DNA from: Taishania sp036758285
GTDB lineage: Bacteria; Bacteroidota; Bacteroidia; Flavobacteriales_D; Crocinitomicaceae
Direction of reading: 5' to 3'
Assembly (NCBI GenBank): GCA_036758285.1
Contig: DAIOWV010000004.1
Location: 15,209 to 79,208 of the forward strand
Length of the DNA stretch: 64,000 nt
Part shown: positions 27,508 through 36,585 of the stretch, one piece after another
Position numbering within the stretch: the stretch's first letter is position 1
Layout: every line of letters starts with the position of its first letter
Translations under genes and position numbers: made by a program
Notes under the pieces: model-generated
Told to the model about the DNA's origin: nothing
Seen by the model: the letters and a program-made list of their open reading frames with translations, nothing else
The model's database searches: none

Positions 27508-27894
27508 TTGAAAAAAATAATTGCAATATCATTCCTATTTGTTTTTCTAAGCGCAAACACTGAGCTTGGGCAATTATTACGTTTACCTGTATTGGTTCAT
27601 CATTTTTTAGAACATAAAGAAATTGATGAAACGGAAACTTTAGTAAATTTCATCAAAGTTCATTACGAAAAAAACATCAATCATCCAGATGACAAACATG
27701 GAGATCATCAAAAACTACCTTTCAAGTCATTAGAGCATTCTTCATCCGTTTTAGCAATTGTATTGCCCGTAACAAAAGCCGTTATTTCTGAATTTACTCC
27801 CAATGAACTTGTTGATAATAAAATTTATTCGATTGAAGAGAACTATTCATTTTCAGAGCTAAAAAACATTTGGCAACCACCTCGTTTAGGTTAA
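27508..27894 (+). CDS. Small secreted His-rich protein leading the metal efflux operon
   Basis: 128 residues with a TTG start; no in-frame ATG exists upstream or near it. The N-terminus is a signal peptide (KKIIAISFLFVFLSANTE). The mature part has a conserved-looking LLRLPVLVHHFLEHKE segment and a histidine/aspartate cluster NHPDDKHGDHQKLPFK that could bind metal ions. Proteins of this type are often found first in CzcA/CusA operons of Bacteroidota; I recognise the type but no named family. A periplasmic metal-sensing or delivery role is inference. The CzcA-like gene follows after 94 bases. Confidence 0.65.
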   Translation: MKKIIAISFLFVFLSANTELGQLLRLPVLVHHFLEHKEIDETETLVNFIKVHYEKNINHPDDKHGDHQKLPFKSLEHSSSVLAIVLPVTKAVISEFTPNELVDNKIYSIEENYSFSELKNIWQPPRLG

Positions 27895-27988
27895 TCATTT
27901 CAAAAATTATTAGTTGACTGAATTCATTATTCGATTAAAATCGAGTGTGATTCTGTTCTATTTTCATTTATGATTAACAAAATTCATT

Positions 27989-30900
27989 ATGCTTACTCGA
28001 ATCATTGAGTTTTCAATAAAAAACAAATTAATTATTGGGCTTTTTACATTAGTTCTATTTGGATATGGAATCTATGAAGTAAAACATTTGCCTATTGATG
28101 CCGTACCAGACATTACGGACAATCAAACACAAGTTATAACAGTGGCTCCTTCCCTTGGTGCACCAGACATTGAACGTTTAATAACATTTCCAATAGAACA
28201 AACAACCAGTAACATACCTGGTTTAAAAGAATTGAGAAGTTTTTCACGTTTTGGACTTTCAATTGTTACTATTGTTTTTGACGAAAACACAGACATTTAT
28301 TGGGCTCGTCAACAAGTCGCTGAACGATTACAACAAGTACAATCACAACTTCCTGAAGGATTAGGCACTCCAACATTAGCACCTGTAACAACAGGCTTAG
28401 GAGAAGTTTATCAATACACAGTTAGGGCAAAACAAGGTTATGAGCACAAATACGATGCAATGGAATTACGCTCTATTCAAGACTGGTTTGTCAGACGTCA
28501 ATTATTAGGTGTTAAAGGCGTTGCAGAAGTGAGTAGTTTTGGAGGGTTCCAAAAGCAATACGAAGTTGCTGTCTCACCCAACAAGCTATTAGCAAACAAC
28601 TTAACAATTCAAGACATTTTCACAGCACTTGAATCGAACAATCAAAATACAGGAGGTGCTTATATTGAAAAAGGACCTGTTGCTTTATTTATTAGAAGTG
28701 AAGGACTTGTAGAAAACATTGGCGATATCCAAAACATCGTAATAAAAAAACTCCCCACAGGAATACCGATTCTCATAAAAGATGTTGCCGATGTTCATTT
28801 TGGTCATGCTACCCGTTATGGAGCATTAACATACAATGGCGAAAGTCAAGTTTCAGGGGCGGTGGTGATGATGTTAAAAGGAGCGAATAGCAACGAAGTA
28901 ATCCAAAACATCAAAGAAAAGGTAGATAAAATTCAAGAATCTTTGCCTGAAGGAGTTGTAATTGAACCATTTTTAGATCGAACGAAAATGGTTAAAAATT
29001 CAATTTCAACAGTTATTACAAACCTCATTGAAGGAGCATTGATTGTCATCTTTGTACTTGTGTTATTTCTAGGAAACTTCAGAGCTGGTTTTTTAGTAGC
29101 GTCAGTTATTCCATTATCGATGTTGTTTGCAATTATCATGATGAATCTTTTTGGTGTCAGTGGTAATTTAATGAGTTTAGGTGCCTTGGATTTTGGATTA
29201 ATAGTAGATGGTGCTGTTATTATTGTTGAAGCTGTATTACACACATTTAGTCACAATAAAAAATTTGCAACTAAATTGAATTTATCTCAAAAACAGATGG
29301 ATAAAACTGTTTCAAAATCAGCATCAAGAATGATGAATAGTGCTGTTTTTGGTCAAATCATCATTTTGATCGTTTATTTACCCATTTTCGCGCTACAAGG
29401 AATTGAGGGGAAAATGTTTAAACCAATGGCACAAACAGTTGCATTTGCTTTAGTTGGGGCTTTTATTCTATCGTTAACATACGTTCCAATGATGGCTTCA
29501 ATTGTTTTAAACAAAAAGATTTCTCACAAACCAACTTTATCCGACAAAATGATGTCTTTTGTAGAAAATATCTATCAAAAAACAATCACTAGAGCATTTA
29601 ACGTTTCCAAAATAATACTCATCTCCGTCATCGGATTATTTATATTTTCTGTATTCATCTTAACTCGACTTGGAGGTGAATTTATACCCGATTTACCAGA
29701 AGGTGATTTTGCTGTAGAGACAAGAGTATTAACTGGAAGTAACTTAACGACATCGATTGAGGCAATTTCTAAAAGTTCAAAATTATTATTGGAAAAATTC
29801 CCCGAAATCGAACGAATTGTTACTAAAACGGGAAGTAGTGAAATTCCAACTGAACCACTCCCTGTTGATGTTTCCGACATGATTATTGTTTTAAAAAACA
29901 AAAAACAATGGACTTCTGCACATTCTTACGAAGATTTAGAACGAAAAATGTTAAAAGAACTTGAGAAAATTCCTGGCGTTACATTTGGATTTCAATTTCC
30001 TGTTGCAATGCGATTCAACGAGTTAATTTCAGGAGCTCGACAAGATGTAGTTTGTAAAATTTTTGGAGAAAACATGGACACACTCTCTCATTACGCACAA
30101 CAAATAGGAACAATTTGTAAATCAATTGACGGAATGACAGGACTGTATGTTGAAGCTGTTTCAGGAATGCCACAAATTGTAATTAATTACAACCGATCAG
30201 CTGTTGCACAATATGGTTTAGCAATTCGTGACATTAATCGAGTAGTTAACAGTGCTTTTGCAGGAGAAATCAGCGGTTCTGTATTTGAGGGAGAAAAGCG
30301 ATTTGATTTAGTTGTTCGTCTTTCAGGAGATAAACGAAAAGAATTAGAAGATGTTCAAAATTTATTAATTCCATTAGAAAATGGTACGCAAATCCCTTTG
30401 AGTAACGTGGCAGATGTTTCAATAATTGATAGTCCTAATCAAATTCAACGAGAAAATTCACAAAGAAGAATTATGGTTGGATTTAATGTCGATGGTCGTG
30501 ATGTTCAGAGCATGGTTACAGAATTACAAGAGAAAATTGAGCAACAGATTAAGCTACCACCTGGTTATCAAATTACTTACGGAGGAGCATTTCAAAATTT
30601 GGAAGCCGCTAAAGCAAGATTGTATATCGCTGTTCCGGTATCATTATTATTAATTTTTCTATTGCTGTATTTTGCATTTCGCTCAATAAAACAAGGGTTG
30701 TTAATTTATTCTGCAATTCCACTTTCTGCAATTGGAGGTATTCTAGCATTAGCATTGAGAGGCATACCATTTAGCATTAGTGCAGGAATTGGATTTATTG
30801 CACTATTTGGTGTTGCTGTGTTGAATGGAATTATTCTAATTGCCGAATTTAACAGATTACAAAAGGAAGGAATGACAGACATTCGCCGATTGGTAATTAA

Positions 30901-32338
30901 AGGAACAACTACTCGACTTAGACCTGTGTTAATGACAGCCTGTGTTGCTTCACTTGGATTTCTACCAATGGCAATTAGCTCAGGAGAAGGTGCAGAAGTC
31001 CAAAGACCACTAGCAACCGTTGTTATTGGAGGATTGATCATTGCAACCTTTCTCACACTATTCGTCTTACCTATTTTATATTCAATTTTTATGAAAAATA
31101 ATTTCAAACCACAAATCGTAGTTAAAAGTGGATTAATTCTATTAATTATTATGTTTTCACAATCAGTTGAGGCACAAACAACGATTTCACTTCAAGCAGC
31201 TATTGATATGGCACTTCGTGAAAATCAATCCATAAAAAACGAGCGATTAATTTCGGAATATCAAAAAAAGTTGATTCAAACGGGAAATATACTACCACAA
31301 ACTTCCGTAGTAGGTGAATATGGGCAGCTAAATAGTATTTATAATGATTTAAGACTTGGTATTTCACAAAACTTAAACTTCCCTTCTGTTTACACCTCTC
31401 AAAAACTTGTTTTAGTTGAAGAATGGAAAAGTAGTATTGCCACAGTAAAAATTAAGGAACTCGAACTTCAAAAACAGGTATCACAAGTGTATTTCAATTT
31501 GTCATATCTCCTTGAAAAACAATTAATTTTACAAAAAAACGACAGTTTATTCACTCAATATCATAACATTGCCAGATTACGCTATGATAAAGGGGAAAGT
31601 AATGTACTTGAGCGAACAACTGCAGAAAATCAACAAGGACAAATAAGATTACAACTCATAAAGTTGAATCAGGACATAGAAATTACTCGACTTCAATTTC
31701 AATTACTCTTGAATAGTGAAGATTCTTTCAATCCCAGTACAAACGAAGCAAAACTTGTAAAATTACCATCAACAGAAGACACAAGTTCATTTAGTGCACA
31801 CCCAACTTTACATTATTATCGACAACAAGAACAGTTAGCGGTTGCAACTTCACGATCGGAACAACAGAAATTATTGCCTGATTTAACCATTGGTTACAAT
31901 GTTATGGGGATGAAAGGGACTGGAGCAGATAATCATACTTATGATAGAAGTTTAAGATTTCAATCAGTCTATTTAGGTTTAGGAATTCCAATATTTTTTA
32001 GTGGTCAAAAAGCAAAAATAACAGCTTCTAAACTTCAAGAATCAATTGCGAAAAACAATTATGAATTAAGTAAACAACAACTAGAATCCAATTATTTAAC
32101 AGCTTTAGAAATCTATAAAAAGCAACAAGAAAGTATTTATTATTATCAAGAAACGGCATTGAAAAATGCTCAAAAAATTGCAGAAACTGCTGATCTACAA
32201 TATATGAATGGAAACATCAACTACCTTGAATGGATATTATTAATTAATCAATCAATCAACATTCAGAGTGATTACATCGAATCATTGAGAAGTAGAAACA
32301 TGGCAATTATTGAAATCAATTCATTTATCACACAATAA
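27989..32338 (+). CDS. Heavy-metal RND efflux pump fused to a TolC-family outer-membrane factor
   Basis: One open frame of 1449 residues joins two pump components. Residues 1-1040 are a CzcA/CusA-type RND permease: 12 TM segments, with the TM4 proton-relay motif DFGLIVDGAVIIVEA, which in the family scheme resembles divalent-cation (Co/Zn/Cd) rather than Cu/Ag exporters. After the last helix comes a second hydrophobic segment ending SQSVEAQ (around residue 1062) that looks like an internal signal peptide. A TolC-like domain of about 385 residues (ISLQAAIDMALRENQSIKNE, coiled-coil repeats) then runs to the end. Cleavage there would release a separate outer-membrane channel. Such fusions occur in Bacteroidota. 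The adaptor follows 5 bases downstream. Confidence 0.92.
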   Translation: MLTRIIEFSIKNKLIIGLFTLVLFGYGIYEVKHLPIDAVPDITDNQTQVITVAPSLGAPDIERLITFPIEQTTSNIPGLKELRSFSRFGLSIVTIVFDENTDIYWARQQVAERLQQVQSQLPEGLGTPTLAPVTTGLGEVYQYTVRAKQGYEHKYDAMELRSIQDWFVRRQLLGVKGVAEVSSFGGFQKQYEVAVSPNKLLANNLTIQDIFTALESNNQNTGGAYIEKGPVALFIRSEGLVENIGDIQNIVIKKLPTGIPILIKDVADVHFGHATRYGALTYNGESQVSGAVVMMLKGANSNEVIQNIKEKVDKIQESLPEGVVIEPFLDRTKMVKNSISTVITNLIEGALIVIFVLVLFLGNFRAGFLVASVIPLSMLFAIIMMNLFGVSGNLMSLGALDFGLIVDGAVIIVEAVLHTFSHNKKFATKLNLSQKQMDKTVSKSASRMMNSAVFGQIIILIVYLPIFALQGIEGKMFKPMAQTVAFALVGAFILSLTYVPMMASIVLNKKISHKPTLSDKMMSFVENIYQKTITRAFNVSKIILISVIGLFIFSVFILTRLGGEFIPDLPEGDFAVETRVLTGSNLTTSIEAISKSSKLLLEKFPEIERIVTKTGSSEIPTEPLPVDVSDMIIVLKNKKQWTSAHSYEDLERKMLKELEKIPGVTFGFQFPVAMRFNELISGARQDVVCKIFGENMDTLSHYAQQIGTICKSIDGMTGLYVEAVSGMPQIVINYNRSAVAQYGLAIRDINRVVNSAFAGEISGSVFEGEKRFDLVVRLSGDKRKELEDVQNLLIPLENGTQIPLSNVADVSIIDSPNQIQRENSQRRIMVGFNVDGRDVQSMVTELQEKIEQQIKLPPGYQITYGGAFQNLEAAKARLYIAVPVSLLLIFLLLYFAFRSIKQGLLIYSAIPLSAIGGILALALRGIPFSISAGIGFIALFGVAVLNGIILIAEFNRLQKEGMTDIRRLVIKGTTTRLRPVLMTACVASLGFLPMAISSGEGAEVQRPLATVVIGGLIIATFLTLFVLPILYSIFMKNNFKPQIVVKSGLILLIIMFSQSVEAQTTISLQAAIDMALRENQSIKNERLISEYQKKLIQTGNILPQTSVVGEYGQLNSIYNDLRLGISQNLNFPSVYTSQKLVLVEEWKSSIATVKIKELELQKQVSQVYFNLSYLLEKQLILQKNDSLFTQYHNIARLRYDKGESNVLERTTAENQQGQIRLQLIKLNQDIEITRLQFQLLLNSEDSFNPSTNEAKLVKLPSTEDTSSFSAHPTLHYYRQQEQLAVATSRSEQQKLLPDLTIGYNVMGMKGTGADNHTYDRSLRFQSVYLGLGIPIFFSGQKAKITASKLQESIAKNNYELSKQQLESNYLTALEIYKKQQESIYYYQETALKNAQKIAETADLQYMNGNINYLEWILLINQSINIQSDYIESLRSRNMAIIEINSFITQ

Positions 32339-32343
32339 AAAAT

Positions 32344-33468
32344 ATGAAAAATTTATTCTATATATTCATCTTAGCTCTTGGATTTGTTTCATGTGGGAAC
32401 GACAACCAAAACAAAGAAGAGCATTCAACAGAAACGGAAATTAAAACAGTAAAATTAACAACCGAACAATATAAAAATGCTGAAATTCAAATAGGTTCAG
32501 TTGAAAAGAAAAACATCTCTTCCATTATTCAGGCAAACGGAAAAGTGAATGTACCACCACAAAATTTGGTTTCAATCAGTGTGCCAATGGGAGGATTTTT
32601 AAAACACACAAAATTACTTCCAGGAATGAGTGTAAAGAAAGGAGAGGTACTTGCGATTCTTGAAGATCAACAATACATCCAACTTCAACAAGATTATTTA
32701 ACTGCTAAGACTCAGTTAGCTTTAGATGAATCTGAATATAAACGTCAGAAGCAATTAAATGAAAACAAAGCTTCAAGTGATAAAGTTTATGAACAAGCAA
32801 AAGCTGATTATCAATCTGAATATATTCTATTCAAATCCTTAGAAGAAAAACTAAAACTGATTGGTTTAAATCCTCAAAAAATATCAGCTGATAATATTTC
32901 TAGAAGCATTTCAATCATCTCTCCAATTAACGGGTACGTTTCTTTGTTAAATGTAAATAGTGGAAAGTATGTCAATCAAAATGATGTATTATTTGAGCTA
33001 ATCAATTTAAATGACCTTTATATTTCACTAACCGTATTTGAAAAAAACATAGAAAAAATCAGTGTTGGTCAAAAAATTCAAGCTTCTTTAAACTCAAATT
33101 CCGAACAGAAATATGATTGTAGCATTTTATTCATTAATCAAAATGTATCAAACGATAATTCTGTTGAAGTAATATGTAAAATTGATAATAAAACGAATGG
33201 TTTATTACCTGGAATGTTTGTAAATGCTCAAATAGATCTATCAAATAATGAAGTCAATACGCTACCAGAAGAGGCAATTGTTAGTTTTAACAATAAACAA
33301 TATGTTTTTATTGAAACATCACATCAAACATTTGAGATGATCCCAATTAAGCAAGGAAATACTGAAAATGGATATTCTGAAGTACTTACAGATTTAACTA
33401 ATAAAAAAATTGTTACCAAAGGAGCTTATACGCTGTTAATGGCTTTGAAAAATGTGAGCGACGATTAG
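32344..33468 (+). CDS. RND periplasmic adaptor lipoprotein (CzcB/CusB-like)
   Basis: 374 residues. Lipoprotein signal with lipobox at GFVSC (Cys17). The membrane-fusion-protein core includes IIQANGKVNVPPQNLVSISVP (first half of the lipoyl/barrel-sandwich domain), a helical hairpin of about 95-175, PINGYVSLLNVNSGKYVNQND (second half), and a beta-barrel. It bridges the inner-membrane RND protein and the outer-membrane channel. Encoded 5 bases after the CzcA-TolC fusion, so all three pump parts come from two adjacent genes. Ends at a strong bidirectional terminator. Confidence 0.92.
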   Translation: MKNLFYIFILALGFVSCGNDNQNKEEHSTETEIKTVKLTTEQYKNAEIQIGSVEKKNISSIIQANGKVNVPPQNLVSISVPMGGFLKHTKLLPGMSVKKGEVLAILEDQQYIQLQQDYLTAKTQLALDESEYKRQKQLNENKASSDKVYEQAKADYQSEYILFKSLEEKLKLIGLNPQKISADNISRSISIISPINGYVSLLNVNSGKYVNQNDVLFELINLNDLYISLTVFEKNIEKISVGQKIQASLNSNSEQKYDCSILFINQNVSNDNSVEVICKIDNKTNGLLPGMFVNAQIDLSNNEVNTLPEEAIVSFNNKQYVFIETSHQTFEMIPIKQGNTENGYSEVLTDLTNKKIVTKGAYTLLMALKNVSDD

Positions 33469-33477
33469 TTGAAATAA

Positions 33478-33507
33478 AAAATCCTCTCAAAATTTTGAGA
33501 GGATTTT
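33478..33507. terminator. Bidirectional terminator between the efflux operon and darB
   Basis: A perfect 30-base palindrome (AAAATCCTCTCAAAA and its complement) ending in T runs on both strands. Confidence 0.88.
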
Positions 33508-33523
33508 CAATTACCTTAACAAA

Positions 33524-34675
33524 TTAACAGACTGTTAATAAACTAAATACATAAGAAAATCTGGAGCTTTCAGGAACTCCTAATAAGATTTTTTGCCCTT
33601 TTTGTAAGTTTCCACTATTGAACAATTCATCTAACATCAAATAAATAGATGCAGCACCAACATTTCCTTTTGTTCCTAAATTTGTAAACCACTTTTCCTT
33701 CGGAATTTCCATACCAAGGTTTTTCATTTCTTCATACATTTTATCTTCGAAGAAATAGCTTGACATGTGAGGTAAAAAATAATCTATTTCAGAAGAATCA
33801 ATTCCTTTTTTGTCTAAACTAAGTTTTAGTTTTTTAAATCCTAGAGTAACAATATTTGCTCCTAGTAATTTAACATCTTGTTTAATACTCAAAATTGATT
33901 TATCAACTACTTCTTGTGGCTCGAAATCCAAATAACTTTTCAAGGATCCATCTTCATTTTTCTCTGCTCCCATGTACATACACGGTTCCATTTCATTAGC
34001 AAATGAATACCCTTCAATCCAATCGATACGTAAAGAAAGTTCTGTTGCATTGGGTTTATTTTCTAATAAAAATGCCCCTGCCCCATCAGAAAGCNNNNNN
34101 NNNNTAAGAAAATCTTTATCAAAAGAAACATATGGATTTTCTTCCAATTCACTTAATTTTTGAACTTCTAATTCAAATTTATCCGCACGTAAAGAAGGTG
34201 ACAAACGTTCTGAAGCCGATGCTACTGCTTTTTCAACCTGCCCTAATTTAATCGACATGAATGCATATTTCAGCGCATGCATACCAGCACAACAAACACC
34301 AGATGGTGACACCACTTCGACATTTCCGGTTTCAGGTAACCAACCATGTACCATTACTCCGTGAGAAGGCATTAATTGTTCTGGAGAAGAGGTTGCACAA
34401 CTTATTAATTCGATAGCAGCTAAATTTTCTGCATTGTCATTTGCTAACTTTCGAATAGCTAATGAAGCCATCTGAGCACTTGTATGAGTTGATTCCCCAT
34501 CAAGATTCAATGCATAATATCTATTCTTAATTCCATTATTTCTCAAAACTATTCGTCTTGATTTAGAAGCTTGATCATTAATAACACCCAAATAATTTTC
34601 CATTTCATCATTAGAAACTGGTTCATTTGGCAAATAATTAGCCGTTCTTGTTATATAAACATCATTAAAACTCAT
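33524..34675 (-). CDS. darB: DarB-type beta-ketoacyl-ACP synthase III (10-N gap inside)
   Basis: Thiolase-fold condensing enzyme, about 383 residues from MSFNDVYITRTANYLP (the ATG at 34690 is less likely). The catalytic triad is visible: Cys in SPSGVCCAGMHALKY, His in YFLPHMSSYF, Asn in GTKGNVGAASIY. In the DarA/DarB system the pair builds 2,5-dialkylresorcinols (flexirubin cores or signalling molecules) from beta-ketoacyl and unsaturated acyl substrates. The 10 N at 34095-34104 fall between KDFL and LSDGAGA, and the frame is kept. It follows darA on the minus strand after about 100 bases. Identification rests mainly on pairing with darA. Confidence 0.82.
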   Translation of the reverse strand: MSFNDVYITRTANYLPNEPVSNDEMENYLGVINDQASKSRRIVLRNNGIKNRYYALNLDGESTHTSAQMASLAIRKLANDNAENLAAIELISCATSSPEQLMPSHGVMVHGWLPETGNVEVVSPSGVCCAGMHALKYAFMSIKLGQVEKAVASASERLSPSLRADKFELEVQKLSELEENPYVSFDKDFLXXXXLSDGAGAFLLENKPNATELSLRIDWIEGYSFANEMEPCMYMGAEKNEDGSLKSYLDFEPQEVVDKSILSIKQDVKLLGANIVTLGFKKLKLSLDKKGIDSSEIDYFLPHMSSYFFEDKMYEEMKNLGMEIPKEKWFTNLGTKGNVGAASIYLMLDELFNSGNLQKGQKILLGVPESSRFSYVFSLLTVC

Positions 34676-34776
34676 AGTGTGAGAAAGCAAAGTGAATTAA
34701 TATTCAATTTTAAAAACCACAAAAGTAATGATAATCTCTAAAAAAATAGTCTAATCAAATTTAAAAGAGTCAATAC

Positions 34777-35682
34777 TTACTTTAATTCTAAATGCTGAAA
34801 ATATCTTTTCTTTTTCTTAACACTTGAGAATGTGAATGGCAAAATTAAAAGGTTAAAAATTAGTAACAAAATTGGAGAAACGACAAACAATACGAAAATC
34901 AAATAATATTTAAATGCATTTACCCAAAAACTACGTTTACCATTTTTAGCTTTTTTCAAAATAAGATTCGCCCAAATGACAAATAACTTTTTAGCACGTT
35001 CTTCAATGAATAAAATGTTTGTATTTACATAAGCTCCATTGTGTTCAATTATTTGATTCTGAAGTTGAGAATAATCGGCTGATTCTAACGCTTTATTTGC
35101 AAAAACACCAAACTTCCCTACATTTTGAATATCTTCATCTGAAACACCAGGTTTTGGGAAAATCCCCCATTTTCTAGTTTTCTCACCTTTCAACATCCAA
35201 TGCAGAATGGTAACCACACCTACTAAATTGCTACTTTTATCAGCTAGAACGACATTTCCAACCAATCTACCATCTGATTTTTTCAACAAAGACTTTATGC
35301 TTTCTTGAGAATTCAACCACATATTTCGAGATCCAATCAGTGTAATTACAGGAGTGTCTTTAACTATTGTTTTGAATTTTTCATTGTTCAAAATTGCTGT
35401 AATTGGCATTGAAGGTGATAAAAACCATGGTTGGTATCCTAAAATGATTAAATCATATTTTTCATGATTGTATTGAATATCTTCAATCTCAATTGGAATT
35501 TCAAGTACTGTTTCAGGCATTTTATCAAAAAACACAGGAGTTGTCCAAGGAAATGGAAATTTATCTACAGGAACAACTAATTGATTTTCAATTTCCACAC
35601 CTTTCAATTCATTCGTAAAATTTGTAACAATTTCAGTTAATTGTCCAGATTGAGAAAAATGAATCGTCAATACTTTTTTCAT
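34777..35682 (-). CDS. darA: DarA, dialkylresorcinol condensing enzyme
   Basis: About 301 residues from MKKVLTIHFSQSGQLTEIV (start at 35682, after a -7 element; the ATG at 35712 is too close to the promoter). The flavodoxin-like N-terminal SQSGQL loop and the YDLIILGYQPWFLSPSMPITA segment are characteristic of DarA. Two hydrophobic segments lie near the C-terminus (about 255-295), suggesting membrane attachment. DarA condenses and cyclises two acyl-derived chains with DarB to a cyclohexanedione that becomes a dialkylresorcinol. The aromatising oxidase (DarC) and the aryl polyene genes of flexirubin clusters are not in the window. Confidence 0.82.
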   Translation of the reverse strand: MKKVLTIHFSQSGQLTEIVTNFTNELKGVEIENQLVVPVDKFPFPWTTPVFFDKMPETVLEIPIEIEDIQYNHEKYDLIILGYQPWFLSPSMPITAILNNEKFKTIVKDTPVITLIGSRNMWLNSQESIKSLLKKSDGRLVGNVVLADKSSNLVGVVTILHWMLKGEKTRKWGIFPKPGVSDEDIQNVGKFGVFANKALESADYSQLQNQIIEHNGAYVNTNILFIEERAKKLFVIWANLILKKAKNGKRSFWVNAFKYYLIFVLFVVSPILLLIFNLLILPFTFSSVKKKKRYFQHLELK

Positions 35683-35699
35683 ATTACATTGTTTGAAAA

Positions 35700-35707
35700 C
35701 AAAAATA
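35700..35707 (-). promoter_or_regulatory. -7 promoter element of darA
   Basis: Minus-strand TATTTTTG, 17 bases upstream of the ATG at 35682. Confidence 0.45.
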
Positions 35708-35848
35708 ATCAAAGTTTAAAGCAGGAGGTTGTATTTCTAAAATTACATTCGAAATCTAGTAATAAAAAGCGTTATAATTATTAAAATAAATTAGATATTA
35801 ACTAAGTATCAAGAGTTTTTTGTACTTTCATTCTATTAAATCGAAAAT

Positions 35849-36298
35849 ATGGCAACAGTATTTGAAACTAAATTAATCGGAAACATTGGAAAAGATGCCA
35901 CCATCAAATCGATGGATAGTGGTGTTGTAGCCATTAATTTTCCGGTTGCACACAACAAAAATTGGAAAGACAAACGTACAGGTGAGCAACGCACAAACAC
36001 AACATGGATTAATTGCACTATATGGAAACGAGAAGGTTCCAACATGCGTGTAGTAGATTACTTAAAAAGAGGAACATTAGTTGAATTAACAGGTACACCC
36101 TTTGCGAAAGCTTTCAACAACGAAGATGGTTCAATAAGAACAGAAATTCGTTTAAATGTCTTTAAAACAAATATTTTACGGGCTGCCCCAACCGTAAATC
36201 AAGGTGATTTCTACGAAGACGAGGATGAAAATACAGATGAGGATTCGGATTTCAATTCGAATGTGTCTGACTTCTCAATAGATAGTGATGATTTTTAA
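35849..36298 (+). CDS. ssb: Single-stranded DNA-binding protein
   Basis: 149 residues: one OB fold (about 1-105; TVFETKLIGNIGKDATIKS, TTWINCTIWKREG, YLKRGTLVELTG), then a Glu/Asp/Asn-rich linker and the acidic tip DSDDF that docks repair and replication partners. It binds ssDNA as a tetramer. No operon partners: darA is divergent and tRNA-Asn follows with its own promoter. Confidence 0.95.
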   Translation: MATVFETKLIGNIGKDATIKSMDSGVVAINFPVAHNKNWKDKRTGEQRTNTTWINCTIWKREGSNMRVVDYLKRGTLVELTGTPFAKAFNNEDGSIRTEIRLNVFKTNILRAAPTVNQGDFYEDEDENTDEDSDFNSNVSDFSIDSDDF

Positions 36299-36337
36299 CG
36301 AGTTATAAAAAAAAATAAAAAAAGTTCATTTTTTTCA

Positions 36338-36367
36338 TTGCAAATACAGAAAAACATATTATATTTG
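36338..36367 (+). promoter_or_regulatory. Promoter of tRNA-Asn
   Basis: -33 TTG at 36338-36340, 19 bp spacer, -7 TATATTTG at 36360-36367. The mature tRNA starts 25 bases after the -7 element. Confidence 0.65.
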
Positions 36368-36391
36368 CACTCGCAATTGAGAAATCAATAT

Positions 36392-36465
36392 TCCTCCTTA
36401 GCTCAGTTGGTTAGAGCATCTGACTGTTAATCAGAGGGTCGCTGGTTCAAGTCCAGCAGGGGGAG
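36392..36465 (+). tRNA. tRNA-Asn (anticodon GTT)
   Basis: All four stems fold: acceptor TCCTCCT with AGGGGGA (one T-G wobble), D arm with GCTCAGTTGGTTAGAGC, anticodon stem TCTGA/TCAGA with loop CTGTTAA (anticodon GTT at 36426-36428), and T arm GCTGG/CCAGC with loop TTCAAGT. The discriminator is G and CCA is not encoded. Confidence 0.97.
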
Positions 36466-36470
36466 CAAAA

Positions 36471-36502
36471 AAACCGATAATTTAATAATTATCGGTTTTT
36501 TT
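36471..36502 (+). terminator. Terminator of tRNA-Asn
   Basis: AAACCGATAATT and AATTATCGGTTT stem with a 4-base loop, followed by a T run; directly after the tRNA. Confidence 0.88.
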
Positions 36503-36585
36503 ATTTCATAAAAGTTTGAAACAAAAGTTATTAAACAATAAAAACCACCTCGAAAGATGGTTTTATTTAAGTTGAACAACTAGAA

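Noticed and set aside
28933..31107. Open frames of 100-133 codons antisense to the CzcA-TolC gene
   Set aside because: They lie wholly inside a clearly coding gene in the antisense frame, have no promoter and no recognisable protein features.
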